DNA of 64,000 nucleotides from Nitrosomonas sp. Nm51 (lineage in GTDB: Bacteria; Pseudomonadota; Gammaproteobacteria; Burkholderiales; Nitrosomonadaceae). Shown here in pieces: positions 1 to 8,162 of the stretch; the first letter of the stretch is position 1; the number at the start of each line of letters is the position of its first letter. The notes beneath the pieces are model-generated. The model did no database searches, was not told where the DNA came from, and saw nothing but the letters and a program-made list of their open reading frames with translations. The stretch covers positions 1 to 64,000 of the forward strand of contig NZ_FOGH01000010.1 of assembly GCF_900111165.1 (NCBI RefSeq). The letters run 5' to 3'. The translations under genes and the position numbers were made by a program.

Positions 1-260
1 GATTTCCTGATCGTCTGATTCCGAACCTTACGTCTGGCTTCTGGCAAAACAATATGTCCACCTGCCTCAAGTTCACGTAAAGCTTTCGAGCATCCACTCA
101 GCTGCTCTTTGCCTTGAGGGTCATAAAAGTGATAATCATGACATACCCGACGGACAAATTCCTGTCTGTTGGAATAATTGTTGTTCCTGAGCAGGCCATT
201 AAGATGCGACAAGCTTGAGGCATCGGATAAAGTGCTTTTTATTAGGTTTTGTGTTTTCAT
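1..260 (-). CDS. N-terminal part of a transposase, cut by the window edge
   Basis: An open frame of 86 codons starts at the ATG at 258-260 and runs off the left edge. The predicted protein begins MKTQNLIKS and contains the pattern LSHLNGLL, then RRVCHDYHFYDPQGK, then LSGCSKALRELEAGG and LPEAR. This layout of a Leu-rich helix, a Cys, a 'GC.KALRELE.GGHIVLP' segment and a basic stretch is what I know from the N-terminal domain of some IS4-family transposases and of DUF4338/DruA-like proteins. The catalytic domain lies outside the window, so family and intactness cannot be judged. An AGGA stretch lies 7-10 bases upstream of the start, and an in-frame ATG at 267-269 is an alternative start. Confidence 0.5.
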   Translation of the reverse strand, partial: MKTQNLIKSTLSDASSLSHLNGLLRNNNYSNRQEFVRRVCHDYHFYDPQGKEQLSGCSKALRELEAGGHIVLPEARRKVRNQTIRK

Positions 261-323
261 GCTACTCATCCTGCATGAAAACAGATTAAATGTCCAGTCA
301 ATAATTACGGGTAATAGGCAGTT

Positions 324-791
324 CTAGAGGGCGTGCAATTTAGCAATAAAGTCGCTTGGTAGCTGATAAGCGCACGTCATTGAGGACAAAATTGCGATCC
401 ATGTAATGGTAATAAGCAAAGCAATGCCGGTTGAGAGAATCAGGATGGCTATGGCGGTCGTATTGCCTTTATCCATTGCGTCATCTGAGCCGTCAATCGT
501 AATATCTTTTTCCGTCCGGGCAGACACCCGGTAAATACCGGTGTAAGCGGCAAAATTGGCAATCAGTGTCGATGTGCCCACCATAATGCCTAATACTGGA
601 AAAACAAAGGCCAGCCCATGAATCATTCTCGTGTCAAACGTTAATTGCGCCCTAAAATGATCAACTTGAAAAAGTAAAAAAACAGCTAGAAATATTGATT
701 GCGATATAAGCAATATAATTAATCTTTGTTTGATCCGGATTGATTCGCGATCCAGTTTCAGTAGAACAAACTGTTGCCATACATCATTCAT
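324..791 (-). CDS. Small inner-membrane protein of unknown function
   Basis: The product has 155 residues. Three hydrophobic segments are visible at about residues 23-43, 60-85 and 113-137, the second and third separated by an acidic loop (KDITIDGSDDAMDKG). The N-terminus is soluble and moderately charged. I recognise no family and no catalytic motif. It is probably an integral inner-membrane protein with the loop between segments two and three exposed. It stands alone, with the next gene on the same strand about 190 bases upstream behind a terminator. The first Met is taken as start; no strong ribosome binding site is visible. Confidence 0.6.
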   Translation of the reverse strand: MNDVWQQFVLLKLDRESIRIKQRLIILLISQSIFLAVFLLFQVDHFRAQLTFDTRMIHGLAFVFPVLGIMVGTSTLIANFAAYTGIYRVSARTEKDITIDGSDDAMDKGNTTAIAILILSTGIALLITITWIAILSSMTCAYQLPSDFIAKLHAL

Positions 792-923
792 CTGAGTGCC
801 CCAACGTGGTTATATTTTACAAATCAAATTGCCGCGCCCATTTCGTTAAAGAACTGTCACTGATACTGCCGCATATTTCACACGACATATAGTTTAAATC
901 AATTCATTTGATTTGTTGACAAA

Positions 924-950
924 ATTAAAAAAACCCACCGAAGTGGGTTC
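924..950 (-). terminator. Rho-independent terminator of the 983-1438 gene
   Basis: Read on the minus strand, ACCCAC-TTCG-GTGGGT forms a six-base-pair stem closed by a stable UUCG tetraloop and is followed directly by a run of seven T. It lies about 33 bases beyond the stop codon at 983, as expected for an intrinsic terminator. Confidence 0.85.
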
Positions 951-982
951 TGGAGAGCTACGTGGTTAACTGGTTAATTGCT

Positions 983-1438
983 TTACAAGGCACCGGCTGT
1001 ATTGTCCAGCCTTTTGCCTGCCTTGTTGATTGATTGATCTTTGGCTTCTGCTGATTCAGCCGCCGCTCTGCGCGTGGATTGCTCCATTGCAATTTGCTTA
1101 TGGTATATGGCTTTCTGCATATTTTCACGAGCGGCTTTTTCATATTTGTTGATTTTATAGGTGATATGTTTTTTGATACGTTGCCCGTTTCTGCCGAAAA
1201 AGCTGGTGCGTGGTTTATTACTTAATGCTTCTAACTGCGCCTGTATTTTTTCCTGCATGGCAAGCGCCATGTTTTCATATCTGTGCGCCAAAGCATCGTG
1301 ATCGACACTGGCTGTATCGGCAATTGATAGATCGGATCTGTTGCTCGACACTGCGGCAAATGCACTCGTTGAAAGCACACTTAACACGGCGGCCATCATT
1401 ACCGCAATCCAAATATTTTTTACATTGTCTGATTTCAT
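983..1438 (-). CDS. Secreted helical protein of unknown function
   Basis: The product has 151 residues and a clear Sec signal peptide: basic N-terminus, hydrophobic core IAVMMAAVLSVLSTS, and a likely cut after SAFA near residue 28. The mature part is rich in Lys, Glu, Gln and Ala and looks almost wholly helical (YENMALAMQEKIQAQLEAL, KYEKAARENMQKAIYHKQ), with no Cys. I recognise no family. Short helical periplasmic proteins of this kind may bind cell wall or metals, but nothing here decides it. The gene is monocistronic, ending in the terminator at 924-950. Confidence 0.6.
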   Translation of the reverse strand: MKSDNVKNIWIAVMMAAVLSVLSTSAFAAVSSNRSDLSIADTASVDHDALAHRYENMALAMQEKIQAQLEALSNKPRTSFFGRNGQRIKKHITYKINKYEKAARENMQKAIYHKQIAMEQSTRRAAAESAEAKDQSINKAGKRLDNTAGAL

Positions 1439-1925
1439 AATCGTCTCTTCTCAAAACTTAACTTGAGTGTAAGTTTAAAGAAGTCAACAATCTTCGTATA
1501 TTGGGAAAATCATTATTCTGTTATAAGAGAAACCATTAACAACAATGCGTTATCAGGAATTTTGATCTGACAGGATTATCCGGAAAATAGTACAGCAAGC
1601 TGCTCAACGGCAATCCACGATATGAGCGTTCTTTGAGTGCAAACCATTTTAGGTATAAAAGCTGTAATCGCATTATGTGCAAAATAAGAGGTTTGCTGGT
1701 GGTTTTAACAAAACGATCTATTTCAGACAATACGCAAAATTCCCGGTGCCGGTCTCTATGACCGATTGAATACCGGCAAAGTCACGCGTGCACGATTATT
1801 ATGTGAGAATAACCACATGCATGACACACTTTTGCGCTTATAATTTCTACATATACTCACGGATGAGTAATAAATATCAGTTCAAATTTATCATGCAGCA
1901 AAAATGGCCGTTTTGTGCAAACTTA
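1439..1925. other. Intergenic stretch without a supported gene
   Basis: No reading frame here has a convincing start or recognisable product. The only structure seen is a weak hairpin, GCCGGT (1748-1753) pairing with ACCGGC (1772-1777). The stretch should hold the promoter of the minus-strand gene ending at 1438 and the promoter of the 1926-2608 unit. Confidence 0.5.
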
Positions 1926-2405
1926 ATGTACAAGAAAAAGAAAAGATTAATTTATTGTATTTGCTTTTTGATTACAGGAGCGGCAGTGGCATCTTTCAAT
2001 GCAGTGCGTGCAGACATGTTTTGTATAATTAAGGTGCAGCGCGCTGAATGCTCCCCGTTGCCTGTGATCACGCATGCAAAATTCAGCCTCACGGATTCTC
2101 ATTTCAGTCTGTCCGCTCAGTATGCATCCTGTTTCAGCGAAAGAACCTTAGAAATCCAGGGCCGCGTTTTGCGGACGGTGAATACCGGGAACGTACAAGA
2201 ATTTGAATTGCTGGGAGAGAGCTATGATCCCGTAACCGATTTTATTGCTTTTCCCAGAACCATCGCTTATCTGGTATTGGACAAATCCACGGAAAAAGGT
2301 ATGTTTACGGATGTCTGGTCTGCACAGCAGCTGATGCGTCACCCGGTATCTTCAGTATTAACTGTTCCGGTCAATTGCAAAAACAATCAAAGGAGGCAAC
2401 ATTAA
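1926..2405 (+). CDS. Secreted protein of unknown function upstream of the tyrosinase
   Basis: The frame is open from 1788, but the ATG at 1926 gives a sensible product of 159 residues: a basic start (MYKKKKRLIY), a hydrophobic stretch CICFLITGAAVASF and a likely signal cleavage after VRA. ATGs at 1863 and 1893 are possible alternatives; none has a good ribosome binding site. The mature protein has four Cys and beta-type sequence (FSLTDSHFSLSAQY, TLEIQGRVLR). No family is recognised. The stop codon shares one base with the next start (TAATG), indicating translational coupling with the 67-residue gene and probably one transcript with the tyrosinase. Confidence 0.5.
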   Translation: MYKKKKRLIYCICFLITGAAVASFNAVRADMFCIIKVQRAECSPLPVITHAKFSLTDSHFSLSAQYASCFSERTLEIQGRVLRTVNTGNVQEFELLGESYDPVTDFIAFPRTIAYLVLDKSTEKGMFTDVWSAQQLMRHPVSSVLTVPVNCKNNQRRQH

Positions 2406-2608
2406 TGTCAACCATCATGGAAACCTATCAGGACAAAACCATCGAAGTCCAGGATAACAAAAAACTGTTAATCGACAGCAAACCTATACAGGTCGTTTTT
2501 GACAACGATACAGGCAAGTGGTCGACACACTTGATACCCTACAAGGAGTTTGATGATCTGTTAGCGCTTGCCAAGCAAATTATCGCCGATTCCGAGGAAT
2601 TCAAATAA
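2405..2608 (+). CDS. 67-residue acidic protein coupled to the tyrosinase operon
   Basis: It starts at the ATG at 2405, chosen because a strong AAAGGAGG site lies 9 bases upstream. An earlier in-frame ATG at 2375 lies inside the upstream gene and has no such site. The product is small, acidic, without Cys and without signal peptide (MSTIMETYQDKTIEVQDNKK, later TGKWSTHLIPYKEFDDLLAL). It looks like a compact soluble beta/alpha protein. I do not recognise a family. It ends 86 bases before a tyrosinase. Small 'caddie' proteins that deliver copper are known for Streptomyces tyrosinases, but this one lacks the His, Cys and Met richness expected, so that role is only a guess. Confidence 0.65.
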   Translation: MSTIMETYQDKTIEVQDNKKLLIDSKPIQVVFDNDTGKWSTHLIPYKEFDDLLALAKQIIADSEEFK

Positions 2609-2694
2609 AGGCTCATTCCTTGACTCCATGGCAGCAAACGCATTCGTCAAAAATAAATGTAGATATAGACATTATTTAACAGGAGACTGCAATC

Positions 2695-4200
2695 ATGGCT
2701 ATTCGTAAAGATGCAAACACGCTCACGCCTGCGGAAAGGCAGGAATTTGTACAGGCAGTCCATACGCTAAAGCAAAGCGGACTTTATAATCAATTTGTAT
2801 TGCGACATGCCAATACGCCAATGGCTGCGATTCACCGCAGTCCTGCATTCCTGCCCTGGCATCGCCGCTTTATTCTTGATTTTGAACGCGAACTGCAAAG
2901 AGTTTCCGGCAATCCGAATCTAGGCCTTCCTTACTGGAACTGGCCAAGCGGCGGGCCAAACGCCTCGATGTGGAATGATGATCTGCTCGGCGGCGATGGC
3001 AATTCGATAACCGGCATTGTTGAAACCGGCCCTTTCCGTTCAGGCCAGTGGCTTGTGATCAACTCGGACGGTAATACCACAGGCCCGCTCAGACGGCAGT
3101 TCGGCCGCTCCGGTGCAAGCACGCTGCCTACGCAGTCTGAAATTTTACAGGTGCTTGGTATAACGCCATACGACAGTTTTCCGTGGAATATCGGCAGTTC
3201 ACCCAGTTTCCGTAATCAGCTGGAAGGCTGGGCAGGGCCTAATCTGCATAATCGCGGTCATGTATGGGTGGGCGGTTCCATGCTGCCGATGACTTCGCCC
3301 AATGATCCGGTTTTTTTCATGCATCACTGCATGGTGGACAAGCTGTGGCATGAATGGCAATTACGTTTTCCAAATCAAGGTTACCTGCCTGTTTCAGGCG
3401 GGCCGTTTGGCCAGAATCTCACGGATGTAATGGCCGGCACGCCCAACAGTCCGGTTGGTTCGAGACCCATTGATATGCTTGACAGCGCCGCTTTAGGTAT
3501 TGAATACGATCAATTGCTGCCCGGCACACCGCAACCGACGCCGCCCGCACAGAATATCACGCAACTGAATGCAAACACAGCACCGGTTCCTGGACAAATC
3601 TCGCAACCCGGAGAAATCGATCTGTTTGAATTTAATCTCGATCAGCGCCGCCATGCCACCCTGGAAACATCCGGAAATTCAGATACCGTATTGACATTGT
3701 TCGGGCCTGACGACTTTACCCGTGAAATCGCAATCAATGATGATGGCGGCAGCAATTTCAACAGCCGTATTTCAATGACGTTATCGGCTGGCACCTACCG
3801 CGCATCTATCCGGTTATTTAGTCCCGGAAGTACGGGCGATTACCAGATTCAGCTCAGCACTGAAACAGGGACGCCGGCGCCGTCCATTCCAGTATTAACC
3901 GTCGATAACCCGCCTTTTGCTGCCGCAATATCCACCGACCGTGAAAGTGATGTCTATCAAATAAATATCTCTACAGCCGGAAGATACCGGGTTGAAACCC
4001 AGGGCACTACTGACGTGTTCTTGTCCGTATACGGACCAAACAGCCAGAGTGCATTCGTCGCAGCCGATGACGATAGCGGCATTGGGTTAAACGCCAGGCT
4101 TATCCTTGAACTGAACCCGGGAAGCTATTTTGCAGCGGTACGGCATTTCTCAGCTTTGGGCAGAGGCGCGTATCAAATCCGTGTTGTTCGATTGACCTAG
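2695..4200 (+). CDS. Tyrosinase (type 3 copper) with two C-terminal PPC-like beta domains
   Basis: Tyrosinases oxidise phenols and diphenols to quinones with O2 at a two-copper site. The CuA region is seen at residues about 37-70: FVLRHAN, AAIHRSPAFLPWHRRFILDF, with the second and third His in the usual H-x8-H spacing. CuB is seen at about 180-222: NLHNRGHVWVGG and then NDPVFFMHHCMVDKLWHEWQ. After residue about 300 there are two similar domains of about 95 residues (PGEIDLFEFNL then DTVLTLFGPD, DDGGSNFNSRISMTLSAGTY; and DVYQINIS then DVFLSVYGPN, DDDSGIGLNARLILELNPGSY). These match the bacterial pre-peptidase C-terminal fold usually found on secreted enzymes. No Sec signal is visible, so export would need another route. 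AGGAGA precedes the ATG. Its TAG stop lies in the CTAG target of the adjacent MITE. Confidence 0.9.
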   Translation: MAIRKDANTLTPAERQEFVQAVHTLKQSGLYNQFVLRHANTPMAAIHRSPAFLPWHRRFILDFERELQRVSGNPNLGLPYWNWPSGGPNASMWNDDLLGGDGNSITGIVETGPFRSGQWLVINSDGNTTGPLRRQFGRSGASTLPTQSEILQVLGITPYDSFPWNIGSSPSFRNQLEGWAGPNLHNRGHVWVGGSMLPMTSPNDPVFFMHHCMVDKLWHEWQLRFPNQGYLPVSGGPFGQNLTDVMAGTPNSPVGSRPIDMLDSAALGIEYDQLLPGTPQPTPPAQNITQLNANTAPVPGQISQPGEIDLFEFNLDQRRHATLETSGNSDTVLTLFGPDDFTREIAINDDGGSNFNSRISMTLSAGTYRASIRLFSPGSTGDYQIQLSTETGTPAPSIPVLTVDNPPFAAAISTDRESDVYQINISTAGRYRVETQGTTDVFLSVYGPNSQSAFVAADDDSGIGLNARLILELNPGSYFAAVRHFSALGRGAYQIRVVRLT

Positions 4201-4468
4201 TACTCTACCAATATGATATTGCCGGGTACAGCGTTACCGTGGTGTTATGCAGTAAGGCACAGCACGCTGGAAAGGGTTGTTCCCTTTTCACAAGTACTGA
4301 ACGCAGTTGCCAGAGCACCACGGTAGCGCCCTGTCTGTGGATGAGCTTGTCAGCGTCCATGGTCTGCGTTGCGCCTTTTGATAATAGAACAGTTATTGCC
4401 TGCAGGGCACGTCTTGCCATGCACACTGACAAGCGCACTGAACCCGGCAATACCATATTGATAGAGTA
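4201..4468. repeat. MITE copy A (CTAG-targeting family), 268 bases
   Basis: Both ends carry near-identical 27-base inverted repeats: 4201-4227 (TACTCTACCAATATG...) and 4442-4468, which on the other strand reads TACTCTATCAATATG..., two mismatches in 27. The flanks are CTAG (4197-4200) and ATAG (4469-4472), a slightly decayed four-base target duplication. There is no transposase inside. Further copies are at 17226-17392, 27490-27564 and 30269-30294. The left CTAG supplies the tyrosinase stop codon. Confidence 0.85.
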
Positions 4469-4472
4469 ATAG

Positions 4473-5306
4473 GGGCGCCCCCTAACGCAAACTGCTGCAG
4501 CGGAGCGCAGTCAATAGCCGCGGTTCAGCGCAAGCACTGCAAACATGGAGACGGAGCATGCTGTAACCGCCTCGCGGTGAATTTTTCAATGCCTTCGGGC
4601 GTTTTTGGTTTTTCGGCAGGCGATAATCTGAGGCGGTAAAGCCTGCCATTCCAATAGTGCTGAAAAGCAAGCCGGAAGCACGTTGTCAAGTTGGCGGATA
4701 ACCAGACTTGGCAGCAGAAAAGCCTGTTGAGCTCAAAATCCGACGCCGGATATCATGCCCGCTGAGCATGCTCCAGTGTTTCATTTTCAGAAAAAATACA
4801 AACATCGGATCCTGTTTTTTGCGGTAGTTTCAGTATGAATACTTCCCGCTTCCGCCCGATGATCATTCTCCGGACAATACAACACCCGTTACAATCACAT
4901 TCCTGGGCAAAACGCCCGCAACCTTGTGGTAAATCTATCATATCTGACGCAGTCGCGTTTTCACAGCATTGGGTGATTTCTCAGTCTTTTTCGTAATTTC
5001 ACGTTGACTGAGCCGGCCGGAATTCGTTGCGCGCTTATTTCATCCAGCGATTTGTATTTCCTTTTTCTTTTTGCGTAACACAAAGGCGTTCGATCGAGCG
5101 GCTATTTGAAAAAAACAAAAAAATTTTGTGAAAAGCGATCCAGACAGCCTGCACGCTCGTATAGATATATGAACTGCATGTTTTACAGACAGTTAAATCT
5201 CAGAATGGAATGGAAATTCAACCGTTTGAATAAGTCAACTCTAACAACAGGTTGGGAAACAAAATTACAGTAGCCGGAAATTTTAATCGGACAAGGAGAT
5301 CATGTT
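4473..5306. other. Long intergenic stretch between the MITE and the DUF4331 gene
   Basis: About 830 bases with no supported gene. Visible items are a GGGGCGCCCC palindrome starting just after the MITE and a small hairpin ACCGC-CTC-GCGGT followed by AATTTTT near 4568-4587, possibly a weak terminator. An A/T-rich tract at about 5105-5135 lies before the DUF4331 gene. A short Cys-containing minus-strand frame at 4753-4941 has no ribosome binding site and is not called. Confidence 0.4.
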
Positions 5307-6824
5307 ATGAAAATTCGATTTTTACCGAAACTTTTGATGTTTGCATTGCTGATGGGTTTAACAATCATTGCTTTGGGAGCCAGCCACCGTGAAGCGCCGC
5401 TGATCGCACTGGATCCGGCTGCCGACAACACCGATGTGTATGCTTTTCGAAGCTGGGAAGATCCGGGAAAGGTCGTTTTTATTCTCAACACCATACCGGG
5501 ACAGGACCCGGCAGACGGACCGAATTATTTCGCTTTCGACGATGATGTTCTCTACGAAATCCATATTGACAACAATCAAAATGGCCGGGCCGGCGATATT
5601 GTTTATCAGATCAGGTTTGAGACCGAAACCCGGCCGGCGCTCGGTTCACTGAATTTTCCGTTGCCATTTGTAGGCAACCCGAATATTGCGGTCGCCGAAC
5701 TTCAGGGTATCACAGCTTTAGACGGCGCAGGATCAGAAGGATTGACGCGCCGTCAAACCTATACGGTGACCGAAATACGCGGCCACAAGCAGCAGAAACT
5801 TTTCGAGAACCAGATATTGATCGCGGTGCCGTCGAACGCGGGGCCCGCAACCATGCCGGATTACGAGGCTTTAGCGGCGCAAGGCATTTACCGCGACGGC
5901 AATACCGGCATTCGTATCTTCGCCGGTCAGCGGTACGAGACGTTTTATATTGATCTCGGCGCGGTTTTTGACACAGTCAATCTGCGCCGCCCGGTGCCGG
6001 CACTGACACCGGAAGAAGACGCTAACGATCATATTAATCCCTTCGGGATCAACCGCTTCAGCGGGTTTAATATCAACAGCATAGCCATTGAAATTCCGAT
6101 TGAGCGCATTACCCGGGATCAGCAGACGGCGGAAATGACGCAATCGCCGGTTATCGGCATGTATGCATCAACAAGCAGGCAGCAATTACAAGTCTTGCGA
6201 AAAAACGGAAAAAACATACAAGCCGGAAAATTTATCCAAGTCTCCCGGATGGCGAACCCGCTGGTGAATGAGTTGATCATCGATACTCCATTCAAGGACC
6301 GGTGGAATGCATCCGAGCCGGAAGATGAAATGCAATTTGAAGAATTTTATAAGGCACCTTCTCTTGCCACGGCGCTTAATTTGATTTTTGGATTGCCAGT
6401 TCCCGAAACACCGCGCACTGACTTGATGCAAATTTTTCTGAAATATCCAGGACAATCGGTGCACGGCGCTAGCTGCGGCTCGCCGTGTGCGGAACTGCTA
6501 AGACTGGATGTCAGCGTCCCGCCCACCGCGCCGCATGACCAGAAACGCCTGGGCGGGTTGGCGACGCCGCCGGATCCCGCCGGGTTCCCCAACGGCCGCC
6601 GTCCCAATGACGATGTGACGGATATTGCGGCGCGCGTCGTAGGCGGCCAGGCATTTGTGGAGGCTCGTGTCGGCGATGGCGTTAACTTTCTGGAGGATGC
6701 GCCGGGTTCCAATTTAACAACAAATGGCATTTACACGATTTTCCCATTTCTTCCGACACCGCAGGATGGCCGCAACCGCCGCCATATCGATTGCGATGAA
6801 ATGGACGCTAATTCATGCAATTAA
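5307..6824 (+). CDS. Exported DUF4331 family protein
   Basis: The product has 505 residues and a Sec signal peptide (KLLMFALLMGLTIIALG) with mature start near ASHREAP. The opening SHREAPLIALDPAADNTDVYAF and the following 'DDDVLYEIHIDNNQNGRAGD' calcium-loop-like stretch are hallmarks of DUF4331, a family whose function is unknown. The C-terminus has two Cys pairs (GASCGSPCAELL and HIDCDEMDANSCN) that may form disulfides outside the cytoplasm. A clear AAGGAG lies 11-16 bases before the ATG. It is followed at 97 bases by a TPR protein and a HupE/UreJ-type membrane protein. I know the DUF4331-TPR-HupE order as a recurring gene set in proteobacteria, which suggests a joint but undefined role. Confidence 0.85.
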   Translation: MKIRFLPKLLMFALLMGLTIIALGASHREAPLIALDPAADNTDVYAFRSWEDPGKVVFILNTIPGQDPADGPNYFAFDDDVLYEIHIDNNQNGRAGDIVYQIRFETETRPALGSLNFPLPFVGNPNIAVAELQGITALDGAGSEGLTRRQTYTVTEIRGHKQQKLFENQILIAVPSNAGPATMPDYEALAAQGIYRDGNTGIRIFAGQRYETFYIDLGAVFDTVNLRRPVPALTPEEDANDHINPFGINRFSGFNINSIAIEIPIERITRDQQTAEMTQSPVIGMYASTSRQQLQVLRKNGKNIQAGKFIQVSRMANPLVNELIIDTPFKDRWNASEPEDEMQFEEFYKAPSLATALNLIFGLPVPETPRTDLMQIFLKYPGQSVHGASCGSPCAELLRLDVSVPPTAPHDQKRLGGLATPPDPAGFPNGRRPNDDVTDIAARVVGGQAFVEARVGDGVNFLEDAPGSNLTTNGIYTIFPFLPTPQDGRNRRHIDCDEMDANSCN

Positions 6825-6920
6825 CAGTAGGCGGGTCAAGAGGCCGGGCAGGTGAAACACACGCACCTGTCCCGTCCGGATGCGTGAAGACACAACGATT
6901 AAATCAGTAAGGTGCCGATA

Positions 6921-8162
6921 ATGATTCAACATATTTCAATCAGCTACGTCACGGCAGCTTTCCCTACAGGATTCGGAACACCGGGTTATGTAGCGCATTT
7001 GTTTATTTTAAGCTTGATCGTTTCCGGTCAGATGCTTTTTACTGCAACGCCCTACGCGGCGCCGTATATTCCTGACAACGATGCCGTCGTACTGCAAAAA
7101 CTTCCGGCGTCTGGCAATGCCGGCATGCAAACGCTCGGCCGGTTGCGCAATGCATTGTCAAAATCACCCGCAGACCTGACACTCGCCACAGAATTTGCGC
7201 GCGGTTATCTGCAAATGGGGCGGATCATGGCCGATCCACGTTATGACGGATATGCGCAGGCTGCGCTCAAACCCTGGTGGGACATGCACCAGCCGCCACC
7301 GGAAGTGCTTGTGTTACGAGCGATTGTGCGGCAGCGCCAGCATGATTTTGTTCAAGCGCTCGATGACCTAAACCGGGCGCTGCAAATGCAGCCCGTCAAT
7401 GTTCAGGCCTGGCTGACGCAGGCCGCCATTCATCAGGTGCGCGGAGACTATCGGGCAGCTTATCGAAGCTGTATGCCGCTGTTGCGCTTGAGCAGCAACC
7501 TGCTGGCAACAGCATGTATCGCCAGTGTGTCAAGTTTGAACGGCCGTGCACATGAAAGCTATCGGATCTTACAAAAAGCAATTGAACAAGCGCCCGCTGC
7601 GGCGCCGCAGGAAAAACGGTGGGCACTGACAATTTTGGCGGAAACGGCCGCTCGTCTGGAAAAATACCATGAGGCGGAACGCTATTTCCGGGCGGCGCTT
7701 GCTGGCGAACGGCACGATCACTATCTATTGGGGGCATACAGCGACTTTCTGCTGGACCGGAACCGGCCGGAAGATGTACTTGATTTGCTCAAGAAAACCA
7801 CCCAATCCGACGGCTTACTGCTGCGTCTGGCGCTGGCGGCCCGGAAAGTGAATGCGCCGGAACTCGATATCTATATCGAAACGCTTAAAGCGCGCTTTGC
7901 CGCCACCCGGCTGCGCGATGAAACCAGGCATCTCCGGGAAGATGCGCGTTTTACGCTGAATCTTTTGCGCCGGCCCGAACGAGCACTCAAACTGGCGGTG
8001 GATAACTGGCGCACGCAGCGCGAACCCCGGGATGCGCGCATTCTGCTGGAAGCAGCCTTGCAGCATGGCGGCCGCGCGGCGGCGCAACCGGTGATCGACT
8101 GGATCAGATCGGTTAATCTGGAAGACAGTCAACTGAACAAACTCATGGAGCAATTGTCATGA
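6921..8162 (+). CDS. TPR-repeat protein of the DUF4331 cassette
   Basis: The frame opens with a GTG at 6912, but the ATG at 6921 is better placed behind TAAGGTG. About 413 residues: an N-terminal hydrophobic segment (HLFILSLIVSGQMLF) that is probably an uncleaved signal or anchor, then helical repeats. Clear TPR-type stretches are DFVQALDDLNRALQMQP, VNVQAWLTQAAIHQVRGDY and KYHEAERYFRAALAG. It is likely periplasmic or membrane-anchored, acting as a protein-protein adaptor. Its stop overlaps the start of the next gene by four bases (ATGA), so the two are translationally coupled. A hairpin (GGGCAGGTG with CACCTGTCCC, about 6853-6878) lies in the spacer upstream. Confidence 0.75.
   Translation: MIQHISISYVTAAFPTGFGTPGYVAHLFILSLIVSGQMLFTATPYAAPYIPDNDAVVLQKLPASGNAGMQTLGRLRNALSKSPADLTLATEFARGYLQMGRIMADPRYDGYAQAALKPWWDMHQPPPEVLVLRAIVRQRQHDFVQALDDLNRALQMQPVNVQAWLTQAAIHQVRGDYRAAYRSCMPLLRLSSNLLATACIASVSSLNGRAHESYRILQKAIEQAPAAAPQEKRWALTILAETAARLEKYHEAERYFRAALAGERHDHYLLGAYSDFLLDRNRPEDVLDLLKKTTQSDGLLLRLALAARKVNAPELDIYIETLKARFAATRLRDETRHLREDARFTLNLLRRPERALKLAVDNWRTQREPRDARILLEAALQHGGRAAAQPVIDWIRSVNLEDSQLNKLMEQLS

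Noticed and set aside
4753-4941. 62-codon minus-strand frame with CDCNGCC
   Set aside because: Cys-rich and tempting, but there is no ribosome binding site, no neighbour on the strand and no recognised family.
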